DNA of 64,000 bases from Roseibaca calidilacus (lineage in GTDB: Bacteria > Pseudomonadota > Alphaproteobacteria > Rhodobacterales > Rhodobacteraceae): positions 2,127,501-2,191,500 of the forward strand of contig NZ_FBYC01000004.1 in NCBI RefSeq assembly GCF_001517585.1, written 5' to 3'. Under the pieces are notes generated by a model that saw only the letters and a list, made by a program, of their open reading frames with translations, was not told the origin of the DNA and made no database searches. The position numbers and the translations under genes were made by a program. Positions 43,449-53,100 of the stretch are shown here, in pieces; position 1 is the stretch's first letter, and each line of letters starts with the position of its first letter.

Positions 43449-44286
43449 GCTCAGGACCCATTGATTTCACCTTTGCGGCGTGATTCACGCTCCGCAAGGA
43501 GACTGATCAATGAGCAATCTTTTCTGGCTGACCGACGCCCAGATGGAGCGTCTAAAACCCTTCTTCCCCAAGAGCCATGGCAAGCCTCGCGTTGACGACA
43601 GACGCGTTCTCAGCGGGATAATCTTCATCAATCGCAATGGGTTGCGGTGGTGCGACGCGCCCAAGGAATATGGTCCGCACAAGACCTTATACAACCGCTG
43701 GAAGCGCTGGAGCGATATGGGCGTGTTCGCCCGGATCATGGCGGGTCTGGCGGCGGAGGGGACTGAGACCAAGACGGTCATGATCGACGCCACATATCTG
43801 AAAGCACATCGCACGGCTTCGAGCCTGCGGGTCAAAAAGGGGGGCCTGGCCGCCTGATCGGTCGCACGAAAGGCGGCATGAATACCAAACTGCATGCTGT
43901 CACAGATGCTATCGGTCGCCCCATTACCTTCTTCATGTCGGCCGGACAGGTCAGCGACTACACCGGTGCGGCGGCTTTGCTGCGGGAGTTGCCAGAAGCT
44001 GATTGGCTGCTTGCAGATCGCGGCTATGATGCGGACTGGTTCAGAGATGCGTTGAAAGACAAAGAGATAAAGCCCTGCATCCCTGGTCGAAAGAAGCGCA
44101 AGACCCCTGTGAAATACGACAAGCGACGCTACAAACGGCGCAACCGGATCGAGATCATGTTCGGTCGGCTAAAGGATTGGCGCAGGATCGCCACTCGCTA
44201 CGACAGATGCCCAAAGGTGTTCCTTTCCGCAGTCGCGCTCGCAGCAACCGTCCTCTTCTGGCTGTGAATATCAATGAGTCTGGAGC
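43449..44286 (+). mobile_element. IS5-family insertion sequence (two-frame transposase)
   Basis: The element is about 838 bp. Imperfect terminal inverted repeats start GCTCAGGACCCATTGAT on the left and, as reverse complement, GCTCCAGACTCATTGAT on the right. It is flanked on both sides by CTAG (43445-43448 and 44287-44290), a plausible target duplication. It lies 10 bases before the first CRISPR repeat, so it could have removed or displaced the array leader. Confidence 0.82.
43510..44267 (+). CDS. IS5-family transposase, expressed by -1 frameshift
   Basis: Two overlapping frames make one DDE transposase. The first (43510-43857) carries the helix-turn-helix region and the first catalytic Asp in VMIDATYLKAHR. 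The second (in frame through 43878-44267) carries the second Asp in LLADRGYDADWF and the Glu in 'RRNRIEIMFGRLKDWRRIATRYDR'. The frames join at A5G6 (43834-43844), a slippery stretch. A -1 shift there gives KGGPGRLIGRTKGGMNTKLH, the normal family sequence. Programmed frameshifting is normal for this IS group, so it is probably active rather than broken. Confidence 0.85.
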
Positions 44287-44299
44287 CTAGGGCCAAAAG

Positions 44300-44572
44300 C
44301 TGTTCCCCGCCCACGCGGGGATGAACCGTCCTCTAACTTATAGCCCATCGTTTCAATAAACTGTTCCCCGCCCACGCGGGGATGAACCGACCTGCCAGCG
44401 CATTTCGGGCGGCGCTGCATGCTGTTCCCCGCCCACGCGGGGATGAACCGATCAGGGCAGCTACGCGGCGCTGCTCGAAAATCTGTTCCCCGCCCACGCG
44501 GGGATGAACCGGTCGATATCGTCACTTGTGGCGAGATTGATGTCTGTTCCCCGCCCACGCGGGGATGAACCG
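44300..44572 (+). CRISPR. type I-E-like CRISPR array, 5 repeats and 4 spacers
   Basis: Five identical 29-base repeats lie at 44300-44328, 44361-44389, 44422-44450, 44483-44511 and 44544-44572, with four spacers of exactly 32 bases. Each repeat starts CTGTTCCCCGCC and ends GCGGGGATGAACCG, with the CCCCGC/GCGGGG stem and ATGAACCG tail typical of subtype I-E. No cas gene lies in the window. By the usual I-E polarity the leader would be on the left, where the IS5 element sits. The last repeat is not degenerate and is followed directly by an hsdR remnant. It is an orphan and possibly truncated array. Confidence 0.95.
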
Positions 44573-44589
44573 CCGGTGGCGGCAATCGG

Positions 44590-44828
44590 CGCACAACAGT
44601 CCGCTCATATTGATGGCGACGCACCACATCGGCTTGCGTTTCACCGTCTTGTACATCGCTCCCAACCAAGGCTGCATGGCGACGGGTCATTCGCTCCCCA
44701 AATTGGCGCAACTTGATCAAACTGGTACTGGGGTCATCCTGAAAATAGCTCTCCGCAAGCTTGCCAAGGTTGGCAAGCTCGGGGTCCAACCGATCGAGAA
44801 AGTCAAAGCTACTAAGACGCTGATCCAT
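44590..44828 (-). pseudogene. type I restriction HsdR N-terminal fragment
   Basis: The first about 78 codons from 44828 (MDQRLSSFDFLDRLDPELAN, then 'LAESYFQDDPSTSLIKLRQFGE' and 'DGETQADVVRRHQYE') match the helical N-terminal domain that precedes the nuclease domain in many HsdR proteins. Similarity stops about where the unique sequence meets the CRISPR array; the frame then runs through the repeats, giving nonsense. The rest of hsdR, hsdM and hsdS are missing. A deletion joining the array to the 5' end of hsdR is the simplest reading. Confidence 0.65.
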
Positions 44829-44901
44829 CGTGCAATTTTTGCGCGAGTAGCCGTATAATTGCGACGGGCGATAGGTGCGCCTTCGGAAAATTCATACGGT
44901 G

Positions 44902-46057
44902 TCAGCCTTGCGGTGCATTGGGGTCAGAGGGCGGATCTGACATCAGCACATGCGCCTCAGACAGGATCTCGCTGCCCTCCTGGGCAATTTCACCCGGCAA
45001 ATCGGGACGTTTCAACCAGCCAATCATGCGCCGCAGGAGAGGTTCGAGGTGGCGAAGAAGCCGATCCACCTTCGACAGTTTGGCCGACAATTCCGCATCC
45101 TTATGGGCAACCTCGGCTTGCGCTCGTGACATTTCCTTTTGCCTTGCAGCAATTTCAGCCTTTGCGGCATGGCGTTCCATAAACGTTGCCTGAACGACCT
45201 CGAGAGCATCGGCTTCGGCGGCCTTTGCCTTCGCCGTGATTTCGGCGGCCTCGGCGGCCTGTGCCTCCGTTTCCTGTTGCGCAGCGATCAAATCAGCCTC
45301 TGCCCGCGCATTGGCCGCTGCCAGCGCATGGCTCCGTTCCTCCATCTGACGCAACTGGGCTTTGCGCCGCAACATTTTCTCATTCAGGGCCTCTGACTCA
45401 GCAGCCAGCCGTTGATTGCGGATATGCCGAAAGGCACCAACGATCTGTCCACCCGTCCGGGCGATTCTGGCATCTACCAGCACTTGCTCTGCCTCGGCCT
45501 GTCGTTGCCTCGCTTCCGCGACGGCACGTTTGCGGGATTTCTTGACGGTGGAGTTCGACACCAGCGCCGCGTCTGCAAGCATGCCGTCCGCCGCATCGCG
45601 TGCCGTTGTTTTGATCTTTGCCGCATCCTGCAGCGCTTTACGTCGCTGCTCCCTGCGCCACTTACTCGGCGGCACATGGTCACGCGGGCTTGGCCCTTCC
45701 AGCCCTGCGGCCATTGCGGCGCGGGCGGCTGCAGCCCGGCGCTCGCCACGGTGGATGCCCAAGTCGAGAAATGCCTCGCCAACCAAATCTTGCGCATGTT
45801 CATAGTCGGCAAGCAGCGCATTGGCCGATGGTTGCAACAAGCGCTGTACGCCCCGGTTCTGACTGATTTTTTCATTCCACACAGCGACAGCGAAATGCAT
45901 ATGCACGGACTCTTCATCCACATGAACGGTCAGTTCGCGCAGCTGCCCGTCGGGGAAATGTGTCTGCAGGAACTCCACGCCCCGGTCGACAAATCGGGAC
46001 ACCCGGTCGGGGTCCCATTCCTGCGCCCCCGTGCCACCGAACCAGAGTTTATTGACC
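44902..46057 (-). pseudogene. plasmid mobilisation/recombination protein (MobV/Pre-like), C-terminal part split by IS21
   Basis: The frame reads 'NKLWFGGTGAQEWDPDRVSRFVDRGVEFLQTHFPDG' and then HVDEESVHMHFAVAVW, which matches the metal-binding HxDE...HxH motif of Pre/Mob relaxases. A long Ala/Glu/Lys/Arg-rich coiled coil follows up to the stop at 44902. The 5' side is cut by the IS21-family element at 46058. About 40 more bases of the same frame lie beyond the element at 50053-50092 and then meet a stop, so the N-terminal catalytic start is lost. A remnant of an integrated mobilisable plasmid or element. Confidence 0.7.
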
Positions 46058-46663
46058 TGTTGATTGCCACTGAGATTTGACCCGGCATTGTCACCGAGAA
46101 CTGACCCACCCAGTGGTTATGTTCTGCGTATCATGATGGCGTCAATGCTGGTGTTTCCTTCCGTTTCTTTTTCGCTGTTTCTGAGCTGGCCTTGAAGCGG
46201 TAGCTGTCATTGCCGGTCTCCAGAATGTGGCAGCGGTGGGTGAGGCGATCGAGCAGCGCGGTGGTCATTTTGGCGTCACCAAAGACCGTAGCCCACTCGG
46301 CGAAGCTCAGGTTGGTGGTTATGATGACGCTGGTGCGCTCGTAGAGTTTGCTCAGAAGATGGAAGAGCAAGGCCCCGCCAGAGGCGCTGAATGGCAGGTA
46401 TCCCAGTTCGTCCAGGATCACCAAATCGGTTTTTACCAGGGCCTCGGCGATCTTCCCGGCTTTGCCATGGGCCTTTTCTTGTTCCAGGGCATTGACCAAT
46501 TCCACCGTCGAGAAGAAACGCACGCGCTTGCGGTGATGCTCGATAGCCTGGATGCCGAGGGCCGTCGCAACATGCGATTTCCCTGTGCCAGCCCCCCCGA
46601 TCAGCACCACATTCTCTGCGCCATCCAGAAATTCGCAGCGATGGAGCTGGCGGACCAGAGCTT

Positions 46664-48056
46664 GGTCGTGTCGCGAATGCTGTGGAAATTTCCTGGCGGC
46701 CATCTCCGGGCATGTGATCTTTCGGTTTCTCAGGCGGCGAGGTCAAGAGGCATGGGTTCGAGGGGCTGAGACAAGGTTTCCCAGCCATCGACCTTGCGCA
46801 TCTGGATCTGGCCGGAGGCGAGCAGCGCCCAGAGCAGCATGGGCACGGTCTCTGCGCAGGGCAGCACGGTCTGGGTCTTGATGCGGCGGCGGAATTCCCC
46901 GTTCAGGCGCTCGATGGCGTTGGTGGTCCGGGCCGATTTCCATTGTGACGGGTCGAGGCGGGTGAAGGTGAAGAGCCGATCTCCGGCTTCCTCCAGACTG
47001 TCAGCGACCGCACGGCACTTTAGCCGCCATTTGCGCAGGAAGGCCTTTCGGCGCGTCTCAATCTCGGCCGCGGTGTCGGCATAGATCATGTCGCGGTAGT
47101 CCTCGGTCAACTCGTCGTGGAGGTGCTTCGGGGCATGGGCCAGGAGGTTGCGATGCTTGTGAACCGTGCAGCGCTGGATCGGCAGGTCCTCGCCCCACAG
47201 CGCCACGAGGGCGGCCTCCAGTCCCGGGGCGCCGTCGACGATCACGAATTCGGGCCGCTTCAAGCCCCGTGCATCGAGGTCATCGAGGAACTGCCGCCAT
47301 GCGGCCTTGCTCTCCCCGCCCATATTCCTGATGGAAAGCAGCACCTTCTGACCATCGCGGCGCACCCCGATTGCGGCCAGCACCGAGATGTTCGTGGCTT
47401 TCCGGTCCAGCCGGGTCTTGATCACGGTGCCATCGAGGATCAGCCGGACGATATCCTCGTCGGCCAAGTTACGCGCGGACCAGGCGTCCCAGTCGACCTT
47501 CACCTTGCGCCAGGCACGGCTGACCACGTCCTTGCTGACGGCACCCTCGAACAGCCCGAACAGCGCTCGCTTGACGCGCCGGGTGTTCGTACCTGCGAGA
47601 TAGACCGCTGCGATGAGGGCCTCGGCCTTCTTCGTCAGCCGCTGGTATCGGGGCAGCGCTTTCGACCGCCACTCCGTTACCTTGCCTGTCTCATCTGCAA
47701 CGCGGGCGCGAGGCACGATGACCGTCTCAGTCCCGAAGGTGCCGGTGAGTTGCCGTTCTCGGTGCCCGTGGCGATACCCTTTCGTGACTCCATCGCCCCG
47801 GTCATAGCGAAGACGGCCGAGGAAGCTGGCAAGCTCCTCCTCGAACACGGCTTCGATGGTCGCACGGACGTTCGCCCGCAACCGATCCTCGATCGGGTCA
47901 AACCCGGCCTCATGGGCCAGTAGCGCAAAGCTCGCAGTGTCGGTAATCTGGTTCATGGCGTGATCTCCCTGGCGGTTGCAGCCGCCGGTTGGGTGGGTGT
48001 CAGTTCACCCGGAGATTACGCCGCCCTCGAATTTCCACCAACTCCGAGACACGACC
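46664..48056 (-). mobile_element. IS256-family insertion sequence inside istB
   Basis: The element is about 1393 bp. Its ends read GGTCGTGTCGCGAATG on the left and, inverted, GGTCGTGTCTCGGAGT on the right, both leading to TGTGGAAATT or TGGTGGAAATT. It is bordered by the 8-bp direct repeat CAGAGCTT at 46656-46663 and 48057-48064. Target duplications of 8-9 bp are normal for this family. The intact repeats and full transposase suggest a recent arrival. Confidence 0.9.
46730..47956 (-). CDS. IS256-family (mutator-type) transposase
   Basis: The 408-residue protein carries the full DDE set: Asp in [11 protein letters not shown], Asp in [14 protein letters not shown] and Glu in '[16 protein letters not shown]', with the CxxH-like [10 protein letters not shown] helix insertion typical of the family. 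There are no stops or frameshifts, so it is probably functional. It lies inside the IS21 istB gene. Confidence 0.93.
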   Translation of the reverse strand: MNQITDTASFALLAHEAGFDPIEDRLRANVRATIEAVFEEELASFLGRLRYDRGDGVTKGYRHGHRERQLTGTFGTETVIVPRARVADETGKVTEWRSKALPRYQRLTKKAEALIAAVYLAGTNTRRVKRALFGLFEGAVSKDVVSRAWRKVKVDWDAWSARNLADEDIVRLILDGTVIKTRLDRKATNISVLAAIGVRRDGQKVLLSIRNMGGESKAAWRQFLDDLDARGLKRPEFVIVDGAPGLEAALVALWGEDLPIQRCTVHKHRNLLAHAPKHLHDELTEDYRDMIYADTAAEIETRRKAFLRKWRLKCRAVADSLEEAGDRLFTFTRLDPSQWKSARTTNAIERLNGEFRRRIKTQTVLPCAETVPMLLWALLASGQIQMRKVDGWETLSQPLEPMPLDLAA

Positions 48057-48312
48057 CAGAGCTTCACGCATTTCACTGGCGGCAAAGTCGAACGCGGACA
48101 AGTCCTTGTATGCTGGGAAGCGGGCTGCCTTCATGTGATATGCGATCGAGCGCACCTCGCGCTCGGCCATTTCAGCCTTTAGCAGTTGCGACAGGATCGG
48201 CATGGCAGCCTCGAATGCAGGCGCTCCCTGATCGAGTAGATCCTGCACGGCCTGCGCCATGCCTGGCATTTTAAGGCTGCGCAACATGATGATGAGAGCT
48301 GCACCGGCGGGG

Positions 48313-49939
48313 TCATGACGCATGGCGTGTTCCTCTCGTGGTGCGCAACCCATCGTAGCGCGCGACATTGGCCTCGGGCTCTTTGCTCAGCGTCAAGGCC
48401 GCAGGAGGGTTCACATCCGGCTGGTCGGTCAGTTTGCCATCCAGCAGCCTGTGGAGCAGGTTCAGAACATGGGTCTTGGTCGGCACGCCCGCCTCCAGAG
48501 CCAATTCCACGGCGCACAGGACGGCCTGTTCGTCATGGTGCAGCACCAAGGACAGGATATCGACCATCTCGCGGTCCCCGCCGGGCTGGCGCAGTATCTT
48601 CGCCTGTAACATGCGGAAGGGTTCGGGCATTTCCACAAAGGGAGCACCATTGCGCAACGCTCCGGGTTTACGCTGAACCACCGCCAGATAGTGGCGCCAG
48701 TCATAGATCACGCGCCCCGGCTGGCGGTGCGACCGGTCGATGATGCGCTCATGCGTGCAAATCACATGCCCCTCGGCGACGACCACCAGCCGCTCAGGGT
48801 AAATGCGAAGGCTGACGGGGCGGTTTGCAAAGCTGGCGGGCACAGAATAACGGGTGCGATCAAAGTTGATCAGGCATGTCGGCGAGACGCGCTTTCTTTC
48901 CTCGACAAAGCCATCGAACATTGTGGGGAGCGCCATCAGCGCAGGCTTCTCGGCTGCCCACACATCTGCGATGCTGCCAGGCAAGGTGCCATGCGCCGTC
49001 TCTGCCCATAGCAGCTTACAGCGTTCTTCCAGCCAAGCATTCAGCGCATCCAGATCCGGAAAGGCCGGCATCAGCTGCCACATGCGTCGTGCTGGAAGCA
49101 CGCCTCCGGCGTGACGGCGCGCGTCGCGGACATTCTTCTCGACCTGTCCCTTCTCCCAGCCCGCTGCCGGGTTACAGAACTCGGGATCAAAAACGTAATG
49201 GCTGGTCATCGCCGTGAACCGCGCATTCACATCGCGCTTCTTGCCAAGTCCGACCTTGTCGACCGCCGTCTTCGTTCGGCCTGGCCTCGGACCCATGGCG
49301 GCCAAGCCTCACTGTCATAGATGCCGCGACCGGGCACGCCTTCGAAGACACGGAACGCATGCCAATGGGCATCGAACAGCATCTCATGCGTTTGCAGCAG
49401 ATAGGCCCGCACCAAAAATGCCCGGCTGTGCGACAGCTTAACGTGGGCGACCTGCAGCTTGATCCGCTCACCGCCGACATAGGCCCAGTCTTCGCTCCAA
49501 TCAAACTGAAAGGCTTCACCCGGCTGGAACACAAGCGGCACGAAGACACCCCGGTCGGTCGTGTGATACGCGCGCTGGCGTTCGCCTTTCCATTCACGAA
49601 CGAAGGCCGCAACACGCTCGTAGGAACCGTCATATCCCAGCTTCACCAGATCGGCGTGCATCAGCTTCGCCGTCCGGCGCTCTTTGCGTGATTTGCGCTG
49701 ATCCGAGACAAGCCAAGCTGTCAGCTGCTTGGCATATGGGGCGAGCTTGCTAGGACGATCCGGCGTCTGAAACGCCGGTTCAACAATCCCCTCCCGCAGA
49801 TATTTCTTGATTGTTCGCGGTTCCTTCGAACCGATGGCAGTCACCGCTCACTGCGCGATATGCCCGTGCGCCGTGCAATCTCGCGAATGGGCATCTTGTC
49901 TCGCAGCGCCCATGTTCTGATTACCTTCAAAAATCCCAT
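48313..49939 (-). pseudogene. istA: IS21 transposase IstA, broken by short insertions
   Basis: The start (49939, 'MGFLKVIRTWALRDKMPIREIARRTGISRS') is out of frame with the middle part (49227-49844, 'TIKKYLREGIVEPAFQTPDRPSKLAPYAKQL' to RVFEGVPGRGIYD). That part is out of frame with the C-terminal part (48313-49305, TAVDKVGLGKKRDVNARF to the end). At both breaks about 35-40 extra bases are present compared with the IstA sequence I expect. A third, in-frame extra stretch codes RHAGGVLPAR near 49110. The DDE core is otherwise recognisable ('FQFDWSEDWAYVGGERIKLQVAHVKLSHSRAF'). The element cannot transpose by itself. Confidence 0.8.
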
Positions 49940-50118
49940 GTCGATCACTCCATTTGCCCCCAGCTGGTTCAAGCCGGGGCAAGGTTGCACATGGGTCAAT
50001 TCTCAATGACAGTTTTGGCGATTACCGGGTCAAATCTCAGTGGCAATCAACAAACCTGAGCTTGTAGGTGATCAGGATCGGCTCTCGTTTCATGCAAACC
50101 TCATAATCGTCAATTCCA

Positions 50119-53100
50119 TCACCGCGCTGCGCTTTCGATCAGGGCGATTTCTTCGCGGGTCAATTTGTGGAGGCGATAGATCGTCTGGTTGATCCGGTTC
50201 TCCAGCGTGGCGATTTCGGCCTCGTCGGTGGCGATGCTGGTTTGCAGGCTGATGACTTCGGCCATGATGTGGGCATCGGCGCTGGGGCTGACCTTGCGCA
50301 GCATGTCGGCCAGCTTTGCCCCAGTGGTCTTGCCCGTTACCTCGGTTCGGCTGGCCATGACCGACCATTGCGCCAACAGGAAGGGGGCCTCGGCGGGTCG
50401 GGGGAAGATGCTGGTGATGGCGGGGATGCCGTCGACCAGAAAGCGCAATTCGCCCCGCACCAGTTCGGCGGAAAGGGGGACGCCGGGTTTCAGATGCTCG
50501 CCCAGGGTCGTGTGGCGGGCGTCGATTTCCTTGGCGAGGCGCTCTTTGGCCCATTTGCGGCGGTCGGTCCCGGTCAGGCGCTTGGGGGCTTGGTCTTTCA
50601 ACTCGTCCAGACCGGGCAGGCCGGGGAACAGCCATTCCAAGGGGCGCGGACGGATGCGGACAGCGCCCAGACGGGCCGCGATGTCGGCCAGTGCCTGCCT
50701 GCGCTGATCGTGTAGAACCTGCAAGCGTTCGGCATCCCGCGCCAGCGCGGCTTGATCCTCGGGCGGGGCCTTGGGGATCGGCAGAGGTGCGATGAACTGC
50801 TTGTTGGCAGACCGGAAGTCGCCCCGGAAAGGCTTGGAAATGCGGCGGAAGGCAAAGTCAGCGGCGGGTGCGTTCAAGACTGCGGCGAGATACCAAGGTG
50901 ATACGTTTCTGGCAGAACTGACTGCCCCAACGTCAACGTTGTCGAGATAGAACAAGCCATCAGGGTCAACTGAGCAAGCGACGCTCATTACCAGACGGGG
51001 CACGATGACTTTGGCGGTCTCCTGTTTGTCGAGGTTCTTCGGATAGTTGTAGGCCCACCATCCATCATCGGTATCCATCTTGCTGCTTTCACGAGAGCGC
51101 AGCGCCTCCTCGTGCCCTTTAAGATAGGCCCACGCATGCGGGTAGTCGTCGGCAAGCTCGGAAGCCGAAAGAAGCCGTGATCGGCCATCAACCACGACAT
51201 AGGGGAACAGAAGATGCGTGTCCGTCTGTGGCGTCAGATAGCGGCTGGCGTGAACCCCCGAGACCAACGGCTTCATCATCTCGTCTTCGATCTCGACCAC
51301 CCGGCCCCGCGTGGCCCCCTTGGGCGGCTTTTCCTCGTATCGGTTCGGCCCAAGGCGTTTCAGGTGGTAGATGTGATCGGCGCTGGTCTGGATGCCGACA
51401 AAGATGTTGCGTGACACGGCGGGGTCATCCAGCCGCCGCCCGGTCTTGCCCAGCTTGTCGATCAGGTCGCGTTCCTTGCCCGTGACCAGCAGCCAGCGAT
51501 CCCCGAAGGACAGGCGGGCATAGGGAAGGTGGATGTCCTTCGCCTCCCACGGGCTTTCGGCCACCACGCCGTTCGGGGCCTGCACCACGGCAACATGGGT
51601 ATTCGGCTGTTTCGAGAAGAACATGAGGGCGGTGTAAACCGTCGCCTCGTCGAAAATCTGGTAGGAACCAAAGTCGATCCAGCCCCACAGATGGCGGCCC
51701 TGTTCGACAAAACCGCGTAGCCCCGCGCCGTATTCGTTCATCTGCCAAACCGAGGGGGCGATGTAGCCCAGCCGCCCGTTGTCGTTCAAAAGCTGGATGC
51801 CCTTTTCGACAAAGGGCAAATAGAGGTCGAAATTACCGGTCTGTGTGCTGGCATAGGCCCCGCCCTGGGCCGGATCGCGGGTGAGGAAGGCCGCCATATC
51901 GGCATGGACCTTGCGGAAGTTCTGGAGCTTCACATAGGGCGGATTGCCCACCACGCAGTCAAAGCCACCCCGCTCGAAAACGCCGGGGAAGGCGGCTTGC
52001 CAGTCAAAGGCGTTGATCCGCTCTTGCTGCTCGGCGGTGTAAGGGGCGAGGCCCGTGAAGAACTCTGGCCCGATCAAGCTGTTGCCATCGCGGATATGGT
52101 CATCGAGCGAGGACAGCGGCTTGTTGGACCGCGCGGTGTGGAGCCAAAGCGCCAGCTTGGTGATCTCGACCGAGGCGGGGTTGATGTCCACTCCATAGAG
52201 GTTGCGGCGCAGAATGTCGCGGATCGCGTCATCGGTCCAATCCTCGTTTGCCATGGTCTGGCCGATCTGGCGACGAATGCTGCGCACGGCTTTCCATTCG
52301 TCCAGCAGGTAGGCCAGCGTCGTGATCAGGAACGCACCCGACCCGCAGGCGGGGTCAACGATGCGGATGTCGCGCAATTCGGTCTCGTAGGCGTCGATGG
52401 CCTCCTTCGTCGGCAGCTTGTCCTGTTTCTCGGAAGGCCAGCCGCATTGCGCCTTGAGGTCGGCAAGGCGACGGCCCACGGTTTCATCCACGATCCGTTC
52501 CACCACCCATTCGGGCGTGTAATAGACCCCGTCGCGCTTGCGCTTGCTTTCCTTGTTGATGGACTTGCGGCCATCCTCCTCGGCTTCGAGGATTTCCAGT
52601 TCGGTGATCGACTGTTCAAAGATGCGGCCAAGGGTGTAGAGGCCGATGTTGCGATCCGGGTCGCGCTTGGCGGCGGTTGCGGGTTCGCCGCTGACGCCTG
52701 CTGCCCAGCCCGAAGCATAGTTGTAGCTGGCCGACAGGTAGAGCAACGTCAGCTTGTTGGCGGCAAGGCTGGCCTCGTTCTGGCCCTGCCCGCGTTCACA
52801 GAAGACGCTGTTCGGGATGTGCAGTTTTTCCAGTTCGGGATCAGGCGCGAACAGCCCGCCGTTGAACTGGTTGATCTGGTGATCGCCGAACGAGGTCGCC
52901 CCAGCATTCATGGCCGAGAACAGCCGTCGCAGCCATTGCCAGATTTCCGTGCCGTTCGGATCGAAGAACTGATCGTCAGCCTGCCGGATCAGGTAATCGC
53001 GCAAAAGCTGAGGCGGGAAGCTGAGGGCGCGGCCCATGTCTTCGCAGAAGAAGACAAAGATCGCCCGGTCGAGGATTTTCTGGGCCAGCCGCACCAGACG

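Larger units (their letters stand above)
46131..48323 (-). pseudogene. istB: IS21 helper ATPase IstB, split by IS256
   Basis: The N-terminal part (48323 down to 48057, MRHDPAGAALIIMLRSLKMP to 'DFAASEMREAL') and the C-terminal part (46663 down to 46131, '[33 protein letters not shown]' with Walker A, then '[24 protein letters not shown]') are separated by the IS256 element. Deleting the element plus one copy of the 8-bp target repeat restores EALVRQL in frame. The interruption is therefore a simple insertion and istB was otherwise intact. Confidence 0.88.
46058..50052 (-). mobile_element. IS21-family element interrupted by an IS256-family element
   Basis: Its ends carry a 28-base perfect inverted repeat starting TGTTGATTGCCACTGAGATT (46058-46085 and, inverted, 50025-50052). 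istA and istB lie inside on the minus strand. Removal of the element with one copy of a 4-base target repeat (AGGT on the minus strand) joins the two mob pieces in one frame, which supports these borders. Without the inner insertion it is about 2.6 kb. Both of its genes are broken. Confidence 0.82.

Noticed and set aside
44271-44589. C-terminal part of the 185-codon minus-strand frame starting at 44828
   Set aside because: Beyond about 44590 it is translation through CRISPR repeats (repeated HPRVGGEQ), not a protein.
44573-44604. Possible fifth 32-base spacer with a degenerate sixth repeat
   Set aside because: The following 29 bases do not resemble the repeat, and the region reads as hsdR.
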